Source: Candidatus Cloacimonadota bacterium (GTDB lineage Bacteria; Cloacimonadota; Cloacimonadia; Cloacimonadales; Cloacimonadaceae). From it: a stretch of 64,000 bases of DNA. Below are positions 27,419-36,300 of this stretch, piece after piece (position 1 is the stretch's first letter; the number at the start of each line of letters is the position of its first letter). The notes beneath the pieces are model-generated. The model did not search any database. It saw only the letters and a list, made by a program, of their open reading frames with translations, and was not told where the DNA came from. The stretch spans positions 210,203 through 274,202 of the forward strand of contig JAKOXG010000011.1 of assembly GCA_029781115.1 (NCBI GenBank), in the 5' to 3' direction. The position numbers and the translations under genes are program-made.

Positions 27419-29976
27419 ACGATTATCAAACCATTATCATAATCCAGCTTCAGCGGTGCATCCGGCTGAATCTTTCCACCCAAGAGGGCTTTGGCCAGCT
27501 CGTCTTCTATTTCTTTCTGGATCAGGCGCTTGAGCGGCCTGGCGCCGAATTGGGGATCGAATCCCGCTTCTGCGATGTAGTCTGCCAGTCTGTCGGTCCA
27601 ACTCAGTTCTATACCCTTGGGTTGCAGGCGCTTAGCCAGGACACCCAGCTGGATATCCACGATGGCGCGGATGTTTTCCTTGCTGAGGCGGTGGAAGATG
27701 ATGATGTCGTCCAGGCGGTTGAGGAACTCCGGTCTGAAGTAGCGTTTCAGCTCGTCCATCAGTTGCGGTCTGAGGGCGTCAAGTTCTTCGTCTTGAGCAT
27801 CATAGATCATCTGCGAGCCGATGTTTGAGGTGAGGATGATCACGCTGTGGCGAAAGTCCACGGTGCGGCCTTTCCCGTCGGTGAGTCTGCCATCGTCCAG
27901 GATCTGCAGGAGGATGTTGAACACGTCCGGATGCGCTTTTTCGATCTCGTCGAAGAGGATTACGGTGTAGGGACGCCGGCGCACGCCTTCGGTGAGATAG
28001 CCGCCTTCGTCGTAGCCCACGTAGCCCGGAGGCGCACCGATGAGACGGGAGACAGAGTGCTTTTCCATGAATTCGCTCATGTCCAGCCGGAGCATAGCCT
28101 TTTCGCTGTCAAAGAGATAGGCGGCCAGGGTGCGTGCCAGCTCTGTCTTGCCCACGCCCGTAGGACCCAGGAAGATGAAGGAGCCGATGGGGCGTTTCTC
28201 ATCACCCAAGCCGCTGCGAGAGCGACGGATAGCGTTGGAAAGCGCCACGATGCCTTCTTTTTGGCCTACCACTCTTTCAGCCAAGGTTTCTTCCAGTTTG
28301 AGCAGCTTGGCCATCTCGCTCTGCATCAGCTTTGACACGGGGATATTTGTCCATTTGGCAACCACTTGCGCCACCATTTCCTCGTCAACCTGTTCCTTGA
28401 TCATGCGCTCTTCACCACCCGTTCTTTGGGCCATTAGCTCTTCCAGTTTCTTCTCCTGTTCCTTGATCAAGCCGTAGCGGATCTTGGAGGTGGTTTCGTA
28501 GTCGCCGGCGCGCTCGGCCTGCTCGGCACGACCTTTGAGGCTGTCCAATTCGGCACGGATGGTGCGTTCCGCTTCCACCTGCTTGCGCTCGTTTTCCCAT
28601 TTCAGGCGCAGGGTATCGCGTCTTTCCTGGGCTACGCTCATTTCGGCATTGATCTTTTCCAGGCGGGAAGCGGAAAGGGCGTCTGTCTCCTTGGAAAGTG
28701 AGAGCTTTTCGATCTCCAATTGACGCAATTTGCGCTCCACTTCGTCTAACTCTTCCGGCAGGGAATCTATCTCCATGCGCAGTTGGGCGCAGGCTTCGTC
28801 CATCAGGTCTATCGCCTTGTCCGGCAAGAATCTATCCGAAATGTAGCGATCACTGAGCACGGCTGCGGCGACCAAGGCACCGTCGGAGATTTGCACGCCG
28901 TGGTGCACTTCATATTTCTCACGGATGCCGCGCAGGATGGAGATGCTGTCGTCCACATTTGGCTCATCCACCATCACGGGCTGGAAACGTCGCGCCAAGG
29001 CGGGGTCTTTCTCGATGTATTTACGATATTCGTCGATGGTGGTGGCGCCAATGCAGTGCAGGGTTCCACGTGCCAAAGCGGGTTTGAGCATGTTGGAGGC
29101 ATCCACGCTTCCCTCAGCGGCTCCTGCGCCCACCACGGTGTGGATTTCGTCGATGAAGAGGATCACGCGTCCTTCGCTCTTTTCCACCTCGCTGAGCACG
29201 GCTTTTAGCCTTTCTTCAAATTCGCCGCGGAACTTGGCTCCGGCCACCAAGGCGGCCATATCAAGCTCCGCAATCTCTTTGTTCTTGAGGTTTTCCGGCA
29301 CGTCCTGAGCGACGACGCGGCGCGCCAAACCTTCCACGATCGCCGTCTTTCCCACGCCCGGCTCACCGATCAGGATGGGATTGTTCTTTCTGCGCCGGGA
29401 GAGGATCTGAATGCTGCGACGAATCTCTTCGTCACGTCCGATCACGGGGTCGAGCTTTTCCTGACGCGCCAAGGCGGTGAGGTTGCGGGCATACTTTTCC
29501 AGAGCTTGAAATTTGGACTCCGGATCGCTGTCCGTGATGCGCTGGTTGCCGCGCAATTCCTTGAGAACCTTGAGCAGGTCGTCTGGGGTCAAACCGGCTG
29601 ATTTCAGCACATTAGCCGCAGAGCCGCCCTTGTGCATGAGCGCCATGAGCAGGTGTTCCACGCTGATGTATTCGTCTCTGAACTTGGCTGCCTCTTTCTC
29701 GGCCTGGTTGAGCACGTCCAATACCTCCTTGGAGAGGTAGCTCTGCGCACCGCTGACCCGCGGCAATTTGACCATTTCAGCCTCCAAAAGCTGCTGAATC
29801 TGCGCCGGCTGGATCTCCAACTTTTGCAAAATGGGCAAAATCAGGGTATCGGTTTGTTGTAACATAGCCTCCAAGAGATGCAGGTCTCTGATCTCCTGAT
29901 GGCCTCGCTGGGAAGCCGCCGCTTGCATGGCTTGCAGCGCTTCCTGGCTCTTGAGTGTAAATCTTTCTAAGTTCAT
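27415..29976 (-). CDS. clpB: ATP-dependent disaggregase ClpB
   Basis: ClpB is the Hsp100 chaperone that extracts proteins from aggregates together with DnaK. The 853-aa product has the N-domain ([15 protein letters not shown]), AAA+ domain 1 with [13 protein letters not shown] near residue 203, the long coiled-coil M domain (~400-530), and AAA+ domain 2 with [13 protein letters not shown] near 606 and [11 protein letters not shown]. Length is standard. AGGAGG precedes the ATG. Its stop TAG overlaps the heptamer array. It is divergent from ettA, and a CIRCE-like operator lies upstream, which suggests HrcA control. Confidence 0.97.
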   Translation of the reverse strand: MNLERFTLKSQEALQAMQAAASQRGHQEIRDLHLLEAMLQQTDTLILPILQKLEIQPAQIQQLLEAEMVKLPRVSGAQSYLSKEVLDVLNQAEKEAAKFRDEYISVEHLLMALMHKGGSAANVLKSAGLTPDDLLKVLKELRGNQRITDSDPESKFQALEKYARNLTALARQEKLDPVIGRDEEIRRSIQILSRRRKNNPILIGEPGVGKTAIVEGLARRVVAQDVPENLKNKEIAELDMAALVAGAKFRGEFEERLKAVLSEVEKSEGRVILFIDEIHTVVGAGAAEGSVDASNMLKPALARGTLHCIGATTIDEYRKYIEKDPALARRFQPVMVDEPNVDDSISILRGIREKYEVHHGVQISDGALVAAAVLSDRYISDRFLPDKAIDLMDEACAQLRMEIDSLPEELDEVERKLRQLEIEKLSLSKETDALSASRLEKINAEMSVAQERRDTLRLKWENERKQVEAERTIRAELDSLKGRAEQAERAGDYETTSKIRYGLIKEQEKKLEELMAQRTGGEERMIKEQVDEEMVAQVVAKWTNIPVSKLMQSEMAKLLKLEETLAERVVGQKEGIVALSNAIRRSRSGLGDEKRPIGSFIFLGPTGVGKTELARTLAAYLFDSEKAMLRLDMSEFMEKHSVSRLIGAPPGYVGYDEGGYLTEGVRRRPYTVILFDEIEKAHPDVFNILLQILDDGRLTDGKGRTVDFRHSVIILTSNIGSQMIYDAQDEELDALRPQLMDELKRYFRPEFLNRLDDIIIFHRLSKENIRAIVDIQLGVLAKRLQPKGIELSWTDRLADYIAEAGFDPQFGARPLKRLIQKEIEDELAKALLGGKIQPDAPLKLDYDNGLIIV

Positions 29977-30013
29977 CTATTCCTCCTAAGATGGATTAAC
30001 ATGTTTATTTACA

Positions 30014-30044
30014 CATAAGTTAAGCGGTTTTTATTGTGAGGCAA
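30014..30044 (-). promoter_or_regulatory. Possible clpB promoter
   Basis: Minus strand TTGCCT (30039-30044), 17 nt, then AACTTATG (30014-30021), 38 nt before the clpB ATG. It lies seven bases downstream of the CIRCE-like element. Confidence 0.35.
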
Positions 30045-30051
30045 GGGGAAA

Positions 30052-30078
30052 TTAGCAGTCTCTTGAAGAAAGTGCTAA
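30052..30078 (-). promoter_or_regulatory. CIRCE-like operator (HrcA site)
   Basis: TTAGCAGTC - 9 nt - AAGTGCTAA at 30052-30078. The CIRCE consensus is TTAGCACTC - N9 - GAGTGCTAA, so 16 of 18 arm bases and the exact 9-nt spacer agree. It lies 76 nt upstream of clpB. HrcA itself is not in the window. Confidence 0.8.
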
Positions 30079-30120
30079 GTTTTTAAAAAAGCGCTTCGGA
30101 GGCCGATCTTACCAAAAGCA

Positions 30121-30149
30121 TTGACATGAAAGCCGCTGCCCTTTCTTTG
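30121..30149 (+). promoter_or_regulatory. Putative ettA promoter
   Basis: TTGACA (30121-30126), 17 nt, TCTTTG (30144-30149), with a start codon 30 nt later. Confidence 0.5.
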
Positions 30150-30178
30150 GTATTATAGCACATTTGAGTGAGGAAAAC

Positions 30179-31855
30179 ATGGACGACAAGAAAGTTATCT
30201 ACAATATGAGCGGTGTGAGCAAGGTTGTGGACGGCAACCGCTACATCCTCAAGGACATCTGGTTGGGCTACTATTATGGTGCCAAGATCGGCGTGGTGGG
30301 GCTCAACGGCTCCGGCAAAAGCACGCTGCTCAAGATCATGGCCGGCCTGGATACAGACTTCATCGGTGAAGTGGCGATCAGCAAGGGTTATAGCATCGGC
30401 TACTTGGAGCAAGATCCCGTTTTGGACGATGATAAGACGGTGCTGGAAATCGTGCAGGAAGGCGTGGCTGAAACGATAGAACTGATGCGGCGTTTTGATG
30501 AGATCAACATGAAGTTTGCCGAACCCATGGATGACGATGAGATGAACAAGCTTTTGGAGGAGCAGGGCAAGGTTCAGGATGAGCTGGACGCCCGCAATGC
30601 CTGGGACTTGGATAGCCGGCTGGAACTGGCCATGGATGCGCTGCGTTGTCCTCCCTCAGATCTGCCTGTGAAGGTGATCTCCGGGGGTGAAAGGCGCCGC
30701 GTTGCGCTGTGTAGATTGCTTTTGCAGGAGCCGGACATCCTGCTCTTGGACGAGCCTACCAACCATCTGGACGCCGAGACCGTGCTCTGGTTGGAGCGAC
30801 ATCTGAAGCAGTATAAAGGCACTGTGATCGCCATCACTCACGATAGATATTTCTTGGACAACGTGGCGGGCTGGATTTTGGAGCTGGATCGGGGCGAAGG
30901 CATCCCTTACGAAGGCAATTATTCCAGTTGGCTTGAACAAAAGCAGGAGCGCCTGGCGCGTGAAGGCAAGAGCGAAAGCAGGCGTCAGAGGGCTCTGGCG
31001 GACGAACTGGAGTGGATCCGCAGTAGTCCCAAGGCACGTCAAGCCAAGAGCAAAGCCAGGATCAAGCGCTTTGAAGAGCTCTCCAAGGTGGAATATCAAA
31101 AGGAAAACGCCACCGATTCCATCATCATTCCGCCCGGGCCCAGACTGGGCAGGCAGGTGATCGAGGCGGTGAATGTCAGCAAGGCCTTTGATGACAAGCT
31201 GCTTTACGACGACCTCAGCTTCACGCTTCCCGCTGGTGGAATTGCGGGCATCATCGGTCCCAACGGCGCAGGTAAAACCACACTTTTTGAACTGATTATG
31301 GGCACCCAAACTCCGGATAGCGGCAGCATCAACATCGGCGAAACGGTGAAGATCTCCTACGTGGATCAAAAGCGCATGATGAATCTGGATAAAACCATCC
31401 TGGAGCTGATTGCCGATGGACGTGATGTGCTCAAGGTGGGCGATAGGGAGATCAATGCGCGTGAGTATATCAGCAAGTTCAATTTCGGTAAAAACGAGCA
31501 TACCAAGCCGCTCAATATCCTCAGCGGCGGTGAGAAAAACCGTGCTTATCTGGCGCTCACGCTCCAAGGGGGCGGCAACGTGCTGCTGCTGGACGAACCC
31601 ACCAACGACCTGGACGTCTACACCATCCACGCCCTGGAAGAAGCGCTGCTGGAATTTGCCGGCTCGGCCTTGGTGATCAGCCACGATCGCTACTTCCTGG
31701 ACCGCGTCTGCACGCATATCCTGGCCTTTGAGGGAGATAGCAGCTACAGGTGGTTTGAAGGCAACTTCAGCGATTATGAGGAGGATAAGATCCAGCGTCT
31801 GGGTGAAAGTGCGGCGATACCCAAGAGGATCACGTATCGAAGGCTGACGAGATAG
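30179..31855 (+). CDS. ettA: ABC-F translation factor EttA
   Basis: 558 aa with two ABC ATPase domains and no membrane segments. Walker A motifs GLNGSGKST (~41) and GPNGAGKTT (~360), signatures ISGGERRR (~167) and LSGGEKNR (~447), and LLLDEPTNHLD/LLLDEPTNDLD. The inter-domain region with RRQRALADELEWIRSSPKAR and the arm-like insertion in domain 1 match EttA, which gates initiating ribosomes according to the ATP/ADP ratio. I start at ATG 30179, with GAGG five bases upstream, rather than an in-frame TTG at 30164. Divergent from clpB. Confidence 0.93.
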   Translation: MDDKKVIYNMSGVSKVVDGNRYILKDIWLGYYYGAKIGVVGLNGSGKSTLLKIMAGLDTDFIGEVAISKGYSIGYLEQDPVLDDDKTVLEIVQEGVAETIELMRRFDEINMKFAEPMDDDEMNKLLEEQGKVQDELDARNAWDLDSRLELAMDALRCPPSDLPVKVISGGERRRVALCRLLLQEPDILLLDEPTNHLDAETVLWLERHLKQYKGTVIAITHDRYFLDNVAGWILELDRGEGIPYEGNYSSWLEQKQERLAREGKSESRRQRALADELEWIRSSPKARQAKSKARIKRFEELSKVEYQKENATDSIIIPPGPRLGRQVIEAVNVSKAFDDKLLYDDLSFTLPAGGIAGIIGPNGAGKTTLFELIMGTQTPDSGSINIGETVKISYVDQKRMMNLDKTILELIADGRDVLKVGDREINAREYISKFNFGKNEHTKPLNILSGGEKNRAYLALTLQGGGNVLLLDEPTNDLDVYTIHALEEALLEFAGSALVISHDRYFLDRVCTHILAFEGDSSYRWFEGNFSDYEEDKIQRLGESAAIPKRITYRRLTR

Positions 31856-32636
31856 GGTCGGTCGCCGAACCGCCGAAGCAGCTGCAAGCGATGACCAAGA
31901 TGCAGCAGGGAGTGATGCATCAGAGAAAGGAATTTCAAGATTGAGAAATCGGCCAGAGGCGCTGGTTTGATGCCTGTTTCCGCAGCAAGTGGCAGAGATT
32001 AACAAATAGATTACTTGACTTATTTGCGGGGTTGGATAGATTTGACTCAACTGACTGATAATAGCTAAGACTGTTTCTACAAACAGCTCTTGGCCGTATT
32101 GGTCTTTCGCGTACTACGTAACCGCAGCTTTGAGAAGAAAAATGAATTTCAAGAACATTGGCATGCCGGTAAATTCAGGAAGTAGTGCTCTGAGTCCGAC
32201 GGGATTTTCGTGCTCTGCTTTAGATTCTCATTGCTGCAGACTCACAATTTCTTGTATTCGCCCTTAGCCGGGGAAGGAAGCCTTCTTGTGTGCGCTTTTT
32301 TATTAGAGTATAATCGTCGCAAATTAAACTTGTGCGTGCACAAGAAAGAGCCATGATTCCTCAGGCGAGGACCCGATACCCAAATTTGTCATGTCTAACT
32401 TGGCCTTGTCTATCTCGTTGGGTAGATAGGCAAGGCCGCAATCTTTTGAGTCCCACTCAGTGGGTAGTTGCGGCGGTTCAGCGATCGCCGGATGCAGAGT
32501 AGTTACGAGTTTAGCTTTTTCGGTTTTTGGCCTCCAAGTGAGGCCATCAGTGCATAGTGAGGGCATGTTCTTCTTTCTTCTCTTTTCAACATTTGTGTAA
32601 ATCCATGTCCATCCGTGGAGAGAAATCTGATTTAAG
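31856..32636. other. Gene-free spacer with strong hairpins
   Basis: No convincing gene. 31855-31895 carries a GGTCGGTCGCCGAACCGCC repeat module. A promoter-like TTGACT-N18-GATTTG occurs at 32013-32042 and a short hairpin plus T6 at 32273-32301. Then come three hairpins: 32329-32344 (CTTGTGCGTGCACAAG), 32402-32437 (14-bp stem with one G.T pair, loop CGTTGGGT) and 32452-32464 (CCCACTCAGTGGG). The 32470-32560 part is repeat-like (GCGGCGGTTCAGCGATCGCC). Confidence 0.55.
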
Positions 32637-32665
32637 TTGACATTTTTTGGCTGATGAGTTTAATG
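32637..32665 (+). promoter_or_regulatory. Putative promoter of the peptidase-dap operon
   Basis: TTGACA (32637-32642), 17 nt, TTAATG (32660-32665), 30 nt before the start codon. A TATAAT at 32670-32675 is an alternative -10 but would need a 27-nt spacer. Confidence 0.5.
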
Positions 32666-32694
32666 ACCTTATAATGTAAATTTATGGAGTTCAG

Positions 32695-33822
32695 ATGAAT
32701 ACAGATGTCGTAAAGTATTTCTTGGAGCTCGTTTGCATAGATAGTGAATCTGGGAACGAGCGTAAAGTGGCAGATAAGCTCAAGGCGGATTTGACTGCCA
32801 TGGGAGCCGAGGTGTTTGAAGATGAAGCTCATCTTGAACATGGCGGCAATGCGGGCAACGTATTTGCACGTTTTGAGGGCAATCCGGAGAAGGAGCCCAT
32901 CCTCTTTTGTGCGCATATGGATACGGTCAAACCGGGCAATGGTATCAAACCCATCATCACCGATGGAGTGATCCACACGGATGGCAGCACGATTTTGGGA
33001 TCCGACGACAAATCCGGCGTGGCGGAGATCATGATCGGCATCAAACGAGTGATAGATAGCGGCGAAGACCATGCTCCGATCGAGGTTCTCTTTACCATCT
33101 GTGAAGAGATAGGCCTCCTGGGTGCGCGTTCTTTTGACAAGAGCAAGATCAAGGCCAAGCTCGCCTATGCCTTCGACAGCCATGAAGTGGGCGAAGTGAT
33201 TATCGGCGCACCTTCGGCGGAAAAGTTCAAGATCATCATCAAGGGCAAGGAAGCGCATGCGGGCGTGGAGCCTGAAAATGGGATCAACGCCATTCGCGTG
33301 GCCTCCGAAGCCATTGCCATGATGCCCAATGGGCGCATAGACCACGAATCCACCTGCAATATGGGTAAAATCTCCGGCGGTATCGCCACCAACATCGTGC
33401 CCAATGAGATCGTGATCCATGGCGAGGCCAGAAGCCATGACAACTCCAAGCTGGACAGGATCATCGGTGAGGTCAAACAGGCTTTGGATACGGCGGTGCA
33501 ACGTTATCAACTGCCGCATGGTCAGGCTTCATATGAGTTCATCAATTCCCGTGATTATGTGGCTTTCAGCATTGCGGAAGATCATCCTGCGGTGCTGCTG
33601 GCCAAAAACGCACTCACCAGCCTGGGCATAGAACCCAATATCAAGAAAGGTGGCGGCGGCAGCGATGCCAATATCCTCAATCTGGCCGGTATTTCCACCC
33701 TCATCTGCGGCAGTGGCATGGACAACGTGCACACCGTGCGCGAGCGGATCAAGGTCTCTGAGCTGGAAAAAGGCGCAGACTTGGTGCAGGCCATGATCGT
33801 CGCACATTCCAAACAGGAGTGA
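32695..33822 (+). CDS. M20-family peptidase, peptidase T-like
   Basis: 375-aa metallopeptidase with the two-zinc motifs of the M20 clan: AHMDTV (~73-78), GSDDKSG (~100-106), the catalytic EEIG (~137-140), and the late GGGGSDAN / VHTVRE region. Closest in pattern to the PepT-like tripeptide aminopeptidases, which lack the longer lid of succinyl-diaminopimelate desuccinylase. Purine-rich TGGAG precedes the ATG by 5 nt. It heads an operon with dapB and dapF, so an alternative role on a diaminopimelate pathway intermediate was considered, but the 'peptidase T-like' signature argues for peptide cleavage. Confidence 0.88.
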   Translation: MNTDVVKYFLELVCIDSESGNERKVADKLKADLTAMGAEVFEDEAHLEHGGNAGNVFARFEGNPEKEPILFCAHMDTVKPGNGIKPIITDGVIHTDGSTILGSDDKSGVAEIMIGIKRVIDSGEDHAPIEVLFTICEEIGLLGARSFDKSKIKAKLAYAFDSHEVGEVIIGAPSAEKFKIIIKGKEAHAGVEPENGINAIRVASEAIAMMPNGRIDHESTCNMGKISGGIATNIVPNEIVIHGEARSHDNSKLDRIIGEVKQALDTAVQRYQLPHGQASYEFINSRDYVAFSIAEDHPAVLLAKNALTSLGIEPNIKKGGGGSDANILNLAGISTLICGSGMDNVHTVRERIKVSELEKGADLVQAMIVAHSKQE

Positions 33823-33824
33823 AG

Positions 33825-34571
33825 ATGCTCAACATCGCTTTGATCGGTTATGGCAAGATGGGCAAGATGCTCCACAGCCTGGCGGAAGCGCATGGTTGCT
33901 GCGTGAAAGCCATCATCGACCCCGCACATCCGGAACATGCCGGCAAGATAGATGCAGACCTGTTGCGGGAGGTGGAGGTGTGTCTGGACTTCACGCATCC
34001 TCAAGTGGTGATGGATAACATCAGGCAGCTTGCCGCTTTGAAGAAGAATTTAGTGATCGGCACCACAGGCTGGTATGAGCAGATGGATGAGGTGAAGAAG
34101 CTCGCTGAAGAACACCAGATCGGCATCGTCTATGGCGCAAACTTCTCCATCGGGATGAATATCTTTGACCGCATCCTGGCGCATGCTACAGATCTGATGG
34201 ATAAATTCAGGGCTTACGACGTCTGGGGCATGGAGATGCATCACAATCAAAAGGCAGACAGCCCCTCCGGCACAGCGATCCAGCTGGCCAATACCATCAT
34301 CAAACACCATGGCCTCAAGGAGAAAGCCGTGTTTGAAAAGGTGGATTATGTGATCAAGCCTGAAGAATTGCACTTTGCATCCGTGCGCGGCGGCAGCATT
34401 CCGGGCGTGCATCGCATTGGCTTTGATAGTGAAGCCGACAGCATCACGCTGGAACACAGCATCCGCAACCGCAGTGGCCTGGCTCTGGGAGCCTTGGAAG
34501 CGGCCTTATGGATACGGGGCAAGAAAGGTTTTTACAGTTTCAATCAGATGATGGACGAGCGGCTATGTTGA
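33825..34571 (+). CDS. dapB: 4-hydroxy-tetrahydrodipicolinate reductase
   Basis: DapB reduces HTPA to tetrahydrodipicolinate in lysine/diaminopimelate synthesis. 248 aa from ATG 33825 (AGGAG five bases upstream). NAD(P)H-binding GYGKMG near residue 8, GTTGW at ~72, and the substrate motif HHNQKADSPSGTA at ~144, where Lys and the PSGTA loop are family hallmarks. An in-frame GTG at 33819 overlaps the previous stop but would place the Shine-Dalgarno inside the gene. It overlaps dapF by seven bases. Confidence 0.96.
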   Translation: MLNIALIGYGKMGKMLHSLAEAHGCCVKAIIDPAHPEHAGKIDADLLREVEVCLDFTHPQVVMDNIRQLAALKKNLVIGTTGWYEQMDEVKKLAEEHQIGIVYGANFSIGMNIFDRILAHATDLMDKFRAYDVWGMEMHHNQKADSPSGTAIQLANTIIKHHGLKEKAVFEKVDYVIKPEELHFASVRGGSIPGVHRIGFDSEADSITLEHSIRNRSGLALGALEAALWIRGKKGFYSFNQMMDERLC

Positions 34572-35344
34572 TTCCCTTCACCAAGATGCAAGCGCAGGGA
34601 AACGACTTTATTTTCCTGAAGCAGCCTCAGCAAGAGGCGCAGGAACTGCCTCGCTTGGCGCAAAGCATCTGTGACCGCCACTTTGGCGTGGGTGCGGATG
34701 GCTTGGTCTTGGTGATCGATGATGAGGAAGCGGACGCCCGCATGGTGATCTACAATTCCGATGGCACACGCCCGGCGATGTGCGGTTCAGCCTTGCGTTG
34801 CACCGGCTGGTTGGTGGGTCAGAAAAAGCAGAAAGACGCCTTGAGGATCAGGACAGATTCCGGCTTCCGTGAGGTGCAGGTGGACAGGGACAAGGGCGAA
34901 GTTACAGCCGTCATCGGCTATCCGCAGCTCAGGGAGAAGGATCTGGTCTTGTTTGGGCTCAAGGGCTCTTTGGTGGACGTGGGCAATCTGCACTTTGTGA
35001 CTTGGTGGGATGATCTGGAGCCAAAGCCGCATCTGCTCTTTGGAGCCAAGATAGAAAAGACGGCGGGCTATGAGAGCGGCATCAATTCCATGTATGCGCG
35101 GCGCATCTCAGCAGACGAAGTGGAGCTGCTGATCTGGGAAAATGCTTGCGGAGCCACCTTAGCCTGCGGGACGGGTGCCAGTGCTACGCTCAAGGTAGGC
35201 GTGGAGCTGGGGCTGCTCAATAGCGAAGTCACCATCCACATGCCCGGCGGCAGCGTGCAGGCATGCTTGAATCCGGATCAGGGCGTGAGCTTGGGTGGCG
35301 CAGTGAAAGAGGTGTTTGAAGGAGCCTTTCCTTGGAAAATTTAG
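34565..35344 (+). CDS. dapF: Diaminopimelate epimerase
   Basis: DapF interconverts LL- and meso-diaminopimelate. 259 aa from ATG 34565, which lies in the overlap with the dapB stop (ATGTTGA). GNDFIF occurs at ~12. The two catalytic cysteines are present: the first in MCGSALRC (usual motif CGNGxRC, here Asn replaced by Ser and Gly by Ala), the second in ACGTGASA (usual ACGTGA). GADGLV and the C-terminal MPGG also fit. The changed first-cysteine loop is unusual but both thiols remain. dapF ends inside the rodZ-like gene. Confidence 0.94.
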   Translation: MLIPFTKMQAQGNDFIFLKQPQQEAQELPRLAQSICDRHFGVGADGLVLVIDDEEADARMVIYNSDGTRPAMCGSALRCTGWLVGQKKQKDALRIRTDSGFREVQVDRDKGEVTAVIGYPQLREKDLVLFGLKGSLVDVGNLHFVTWWDDLEPKPHLLFGAKIEKTAGYESGINSMYARRISADEVELLIWENACGATLACGTGASATLKVGVELGLLNSEVTIHMPGGSVQACLNPDQGVSLGGAVKEVFEGAFPWKI

Positions 35345-35955
35345 GGCAATATCTCAAGAAACAGCGTGAAGCTCAAGGCCTTGATTACTTCATGGTCTAC
35401 ACGGATATACGCCTCAAAGAAGAGCAGGTGAAGCTGATCGAGGACAATCGATTCTTCGAGCTGGGGCCGCACGGCATGGTCAGGTCTATCGTTTACAACT
35501 ACGCCCGCTACTTGGGCGCTGACTTGACCGAAGTGAAAAAAGAGCTGGAAATCCTGATCCCGGAAGTCTCCCACAAGCTGCAACTGCCGCAAGAAGATAA
35601 GAAAGAAAAGAAGATAATGCTTTCCACCAACCTTTTGTGGGGCTTGGGGATTGCCGTATTTGTGGTGATCCTGGGGATGATCGTCTATCATGCCTATATC
35701 AATGGCTGGCTCACGCCTCCGCCCATTCTCAAGCAAGGCAGCGACAGCCTGAAGACCACCACCGTGGTGCCGGATGAGGAGATCCCGCTGCCGGACAGCA
35801 GTAGGCTGAAGATGCTGGAACTCACCGAGGAATTGAACAAGAAACCCAAGCCCGACGACGAAGATAAGGACGGCAAACGCACCAGACCCAAAAAGACGGA
35901 TAATACAGACTACATCAAGACTTTCATGGAAGATAGCCCCGTGAATCGGGAATAG
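35332..35955 (+). CDS. RodZ-like HTH/TM protein
   Basis: 207 aa. Residues 1-75 are a HTH_25-type helix-turn-helix (LGQYLKKQREAQGLDYFMVY..LKEEQVKLIEDN.. GMVRSIVYNYARYLG), followed by a basic stretch, one TM helix (~98-121) and a ~85-residue charged tail, the RodZ layout in which the cytoplasmic HTH binds MreB; the periplasmic beta domain is missing or very short. The start is an unusual TTG at 35332 with GGAG seven bases upstream; the next ATG would cut into the HTH. It overlaps the dapF stop, so it is coupled to dapF. A cell-shape role is inferred from domain layout only. Confidence 0.75.
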   Translation: MENLGQYLKKQREAQGLDYFMVYTDIRLKEEQVKLIEDNRFFELGPHGMVRSIVYNYARYLGADLTEVKKELEILIPEVSHKLQLPQEDKKEKKIMLSTNLLWGLGIAVFVVILGMIVYHAYINGWLTPPPILKQGSDSLKTTTVVPDEEIPLPDSSRLKMLELTEELNKKPKPDDEDKDGKRTRPKKTDNTDYIKTFMEDSPVNRE

Positions 35956-35982
35956 GCTTCCTGTGAAATGAGGAACCAGACA

Positions 35983-36294
35983 ATGACCGAGAAATCATGC
36001 GTATTCTGCAACATAGACCCTGATAAATACATCGCTTCAAACGAGCTTTTCTATGCCATCCCAGACCATAAACCCGCTGTCAAAGGGCACACGCTGATCA
36101 TCAGCAAGCGCCACGCGGAGACCTATTTTGAGCTGAATGCCGAAGAAGCTGCGCAGATGCAGGAAATCATCCTGACAGTGAAGCAGCACCTGGATGAAAA
36201 GTATCAGCCCAGAGGCTATAAAATGCTGATGAACTGCGGCAGAGCGGCCGGACAGCAGGTCTTCCATTTCCATCTGCATTTGTTGCCTTTTTAG
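35983..36294 (+). CDS. HIT-family nucleotide hydrolase
   Basis: 103 aa. CVFCNI near the N-terminus, GHTLIISKRH in the middle and the catalytic triad HFHLHLLPF at the very end. HIT proteins hydrolyse or transfer nucleotide-monophosphates; this one resembles the HinT-like branch. I start at ATG 35983, ten bases after GAGG, rather than 35968. The stop comes directly after the HxHxHxx motif, about 8-20 residues earlier than in most relatives, and the repeat mosaic starts a few bases later, so the C-terminus may have been trimmed when the repeats arrived. Confidence 0.9.
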   Translation: MTEKSCVFCNIDPDKYIASNELFYAIPDHKPAVKGHTLIISKRHAETYFELNAEEAAQMQEIILTVKQHLDEKYQPRGYKMLMNCGRAAGQQVFHFHLHLLPF

Positions 36295-36300
36295 GGCCGA

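Noticed and set aside
30656..32050. 464-codon minus-strand open frame
   Set aside because: Mostly antisense to ettA; no motif or ribosome-binding site.
32268..32300. SRP RNA-like GGAAGGAAGCC element
   Set aside because: The conserved SRP Alu/S-domain context (GTCAGG before the tetraloop) is missing.
32324..32566. 80-codon minus-strand frame
   Set aside because: Consists of hairpin and repeat sequence without a ribosome-binding site.
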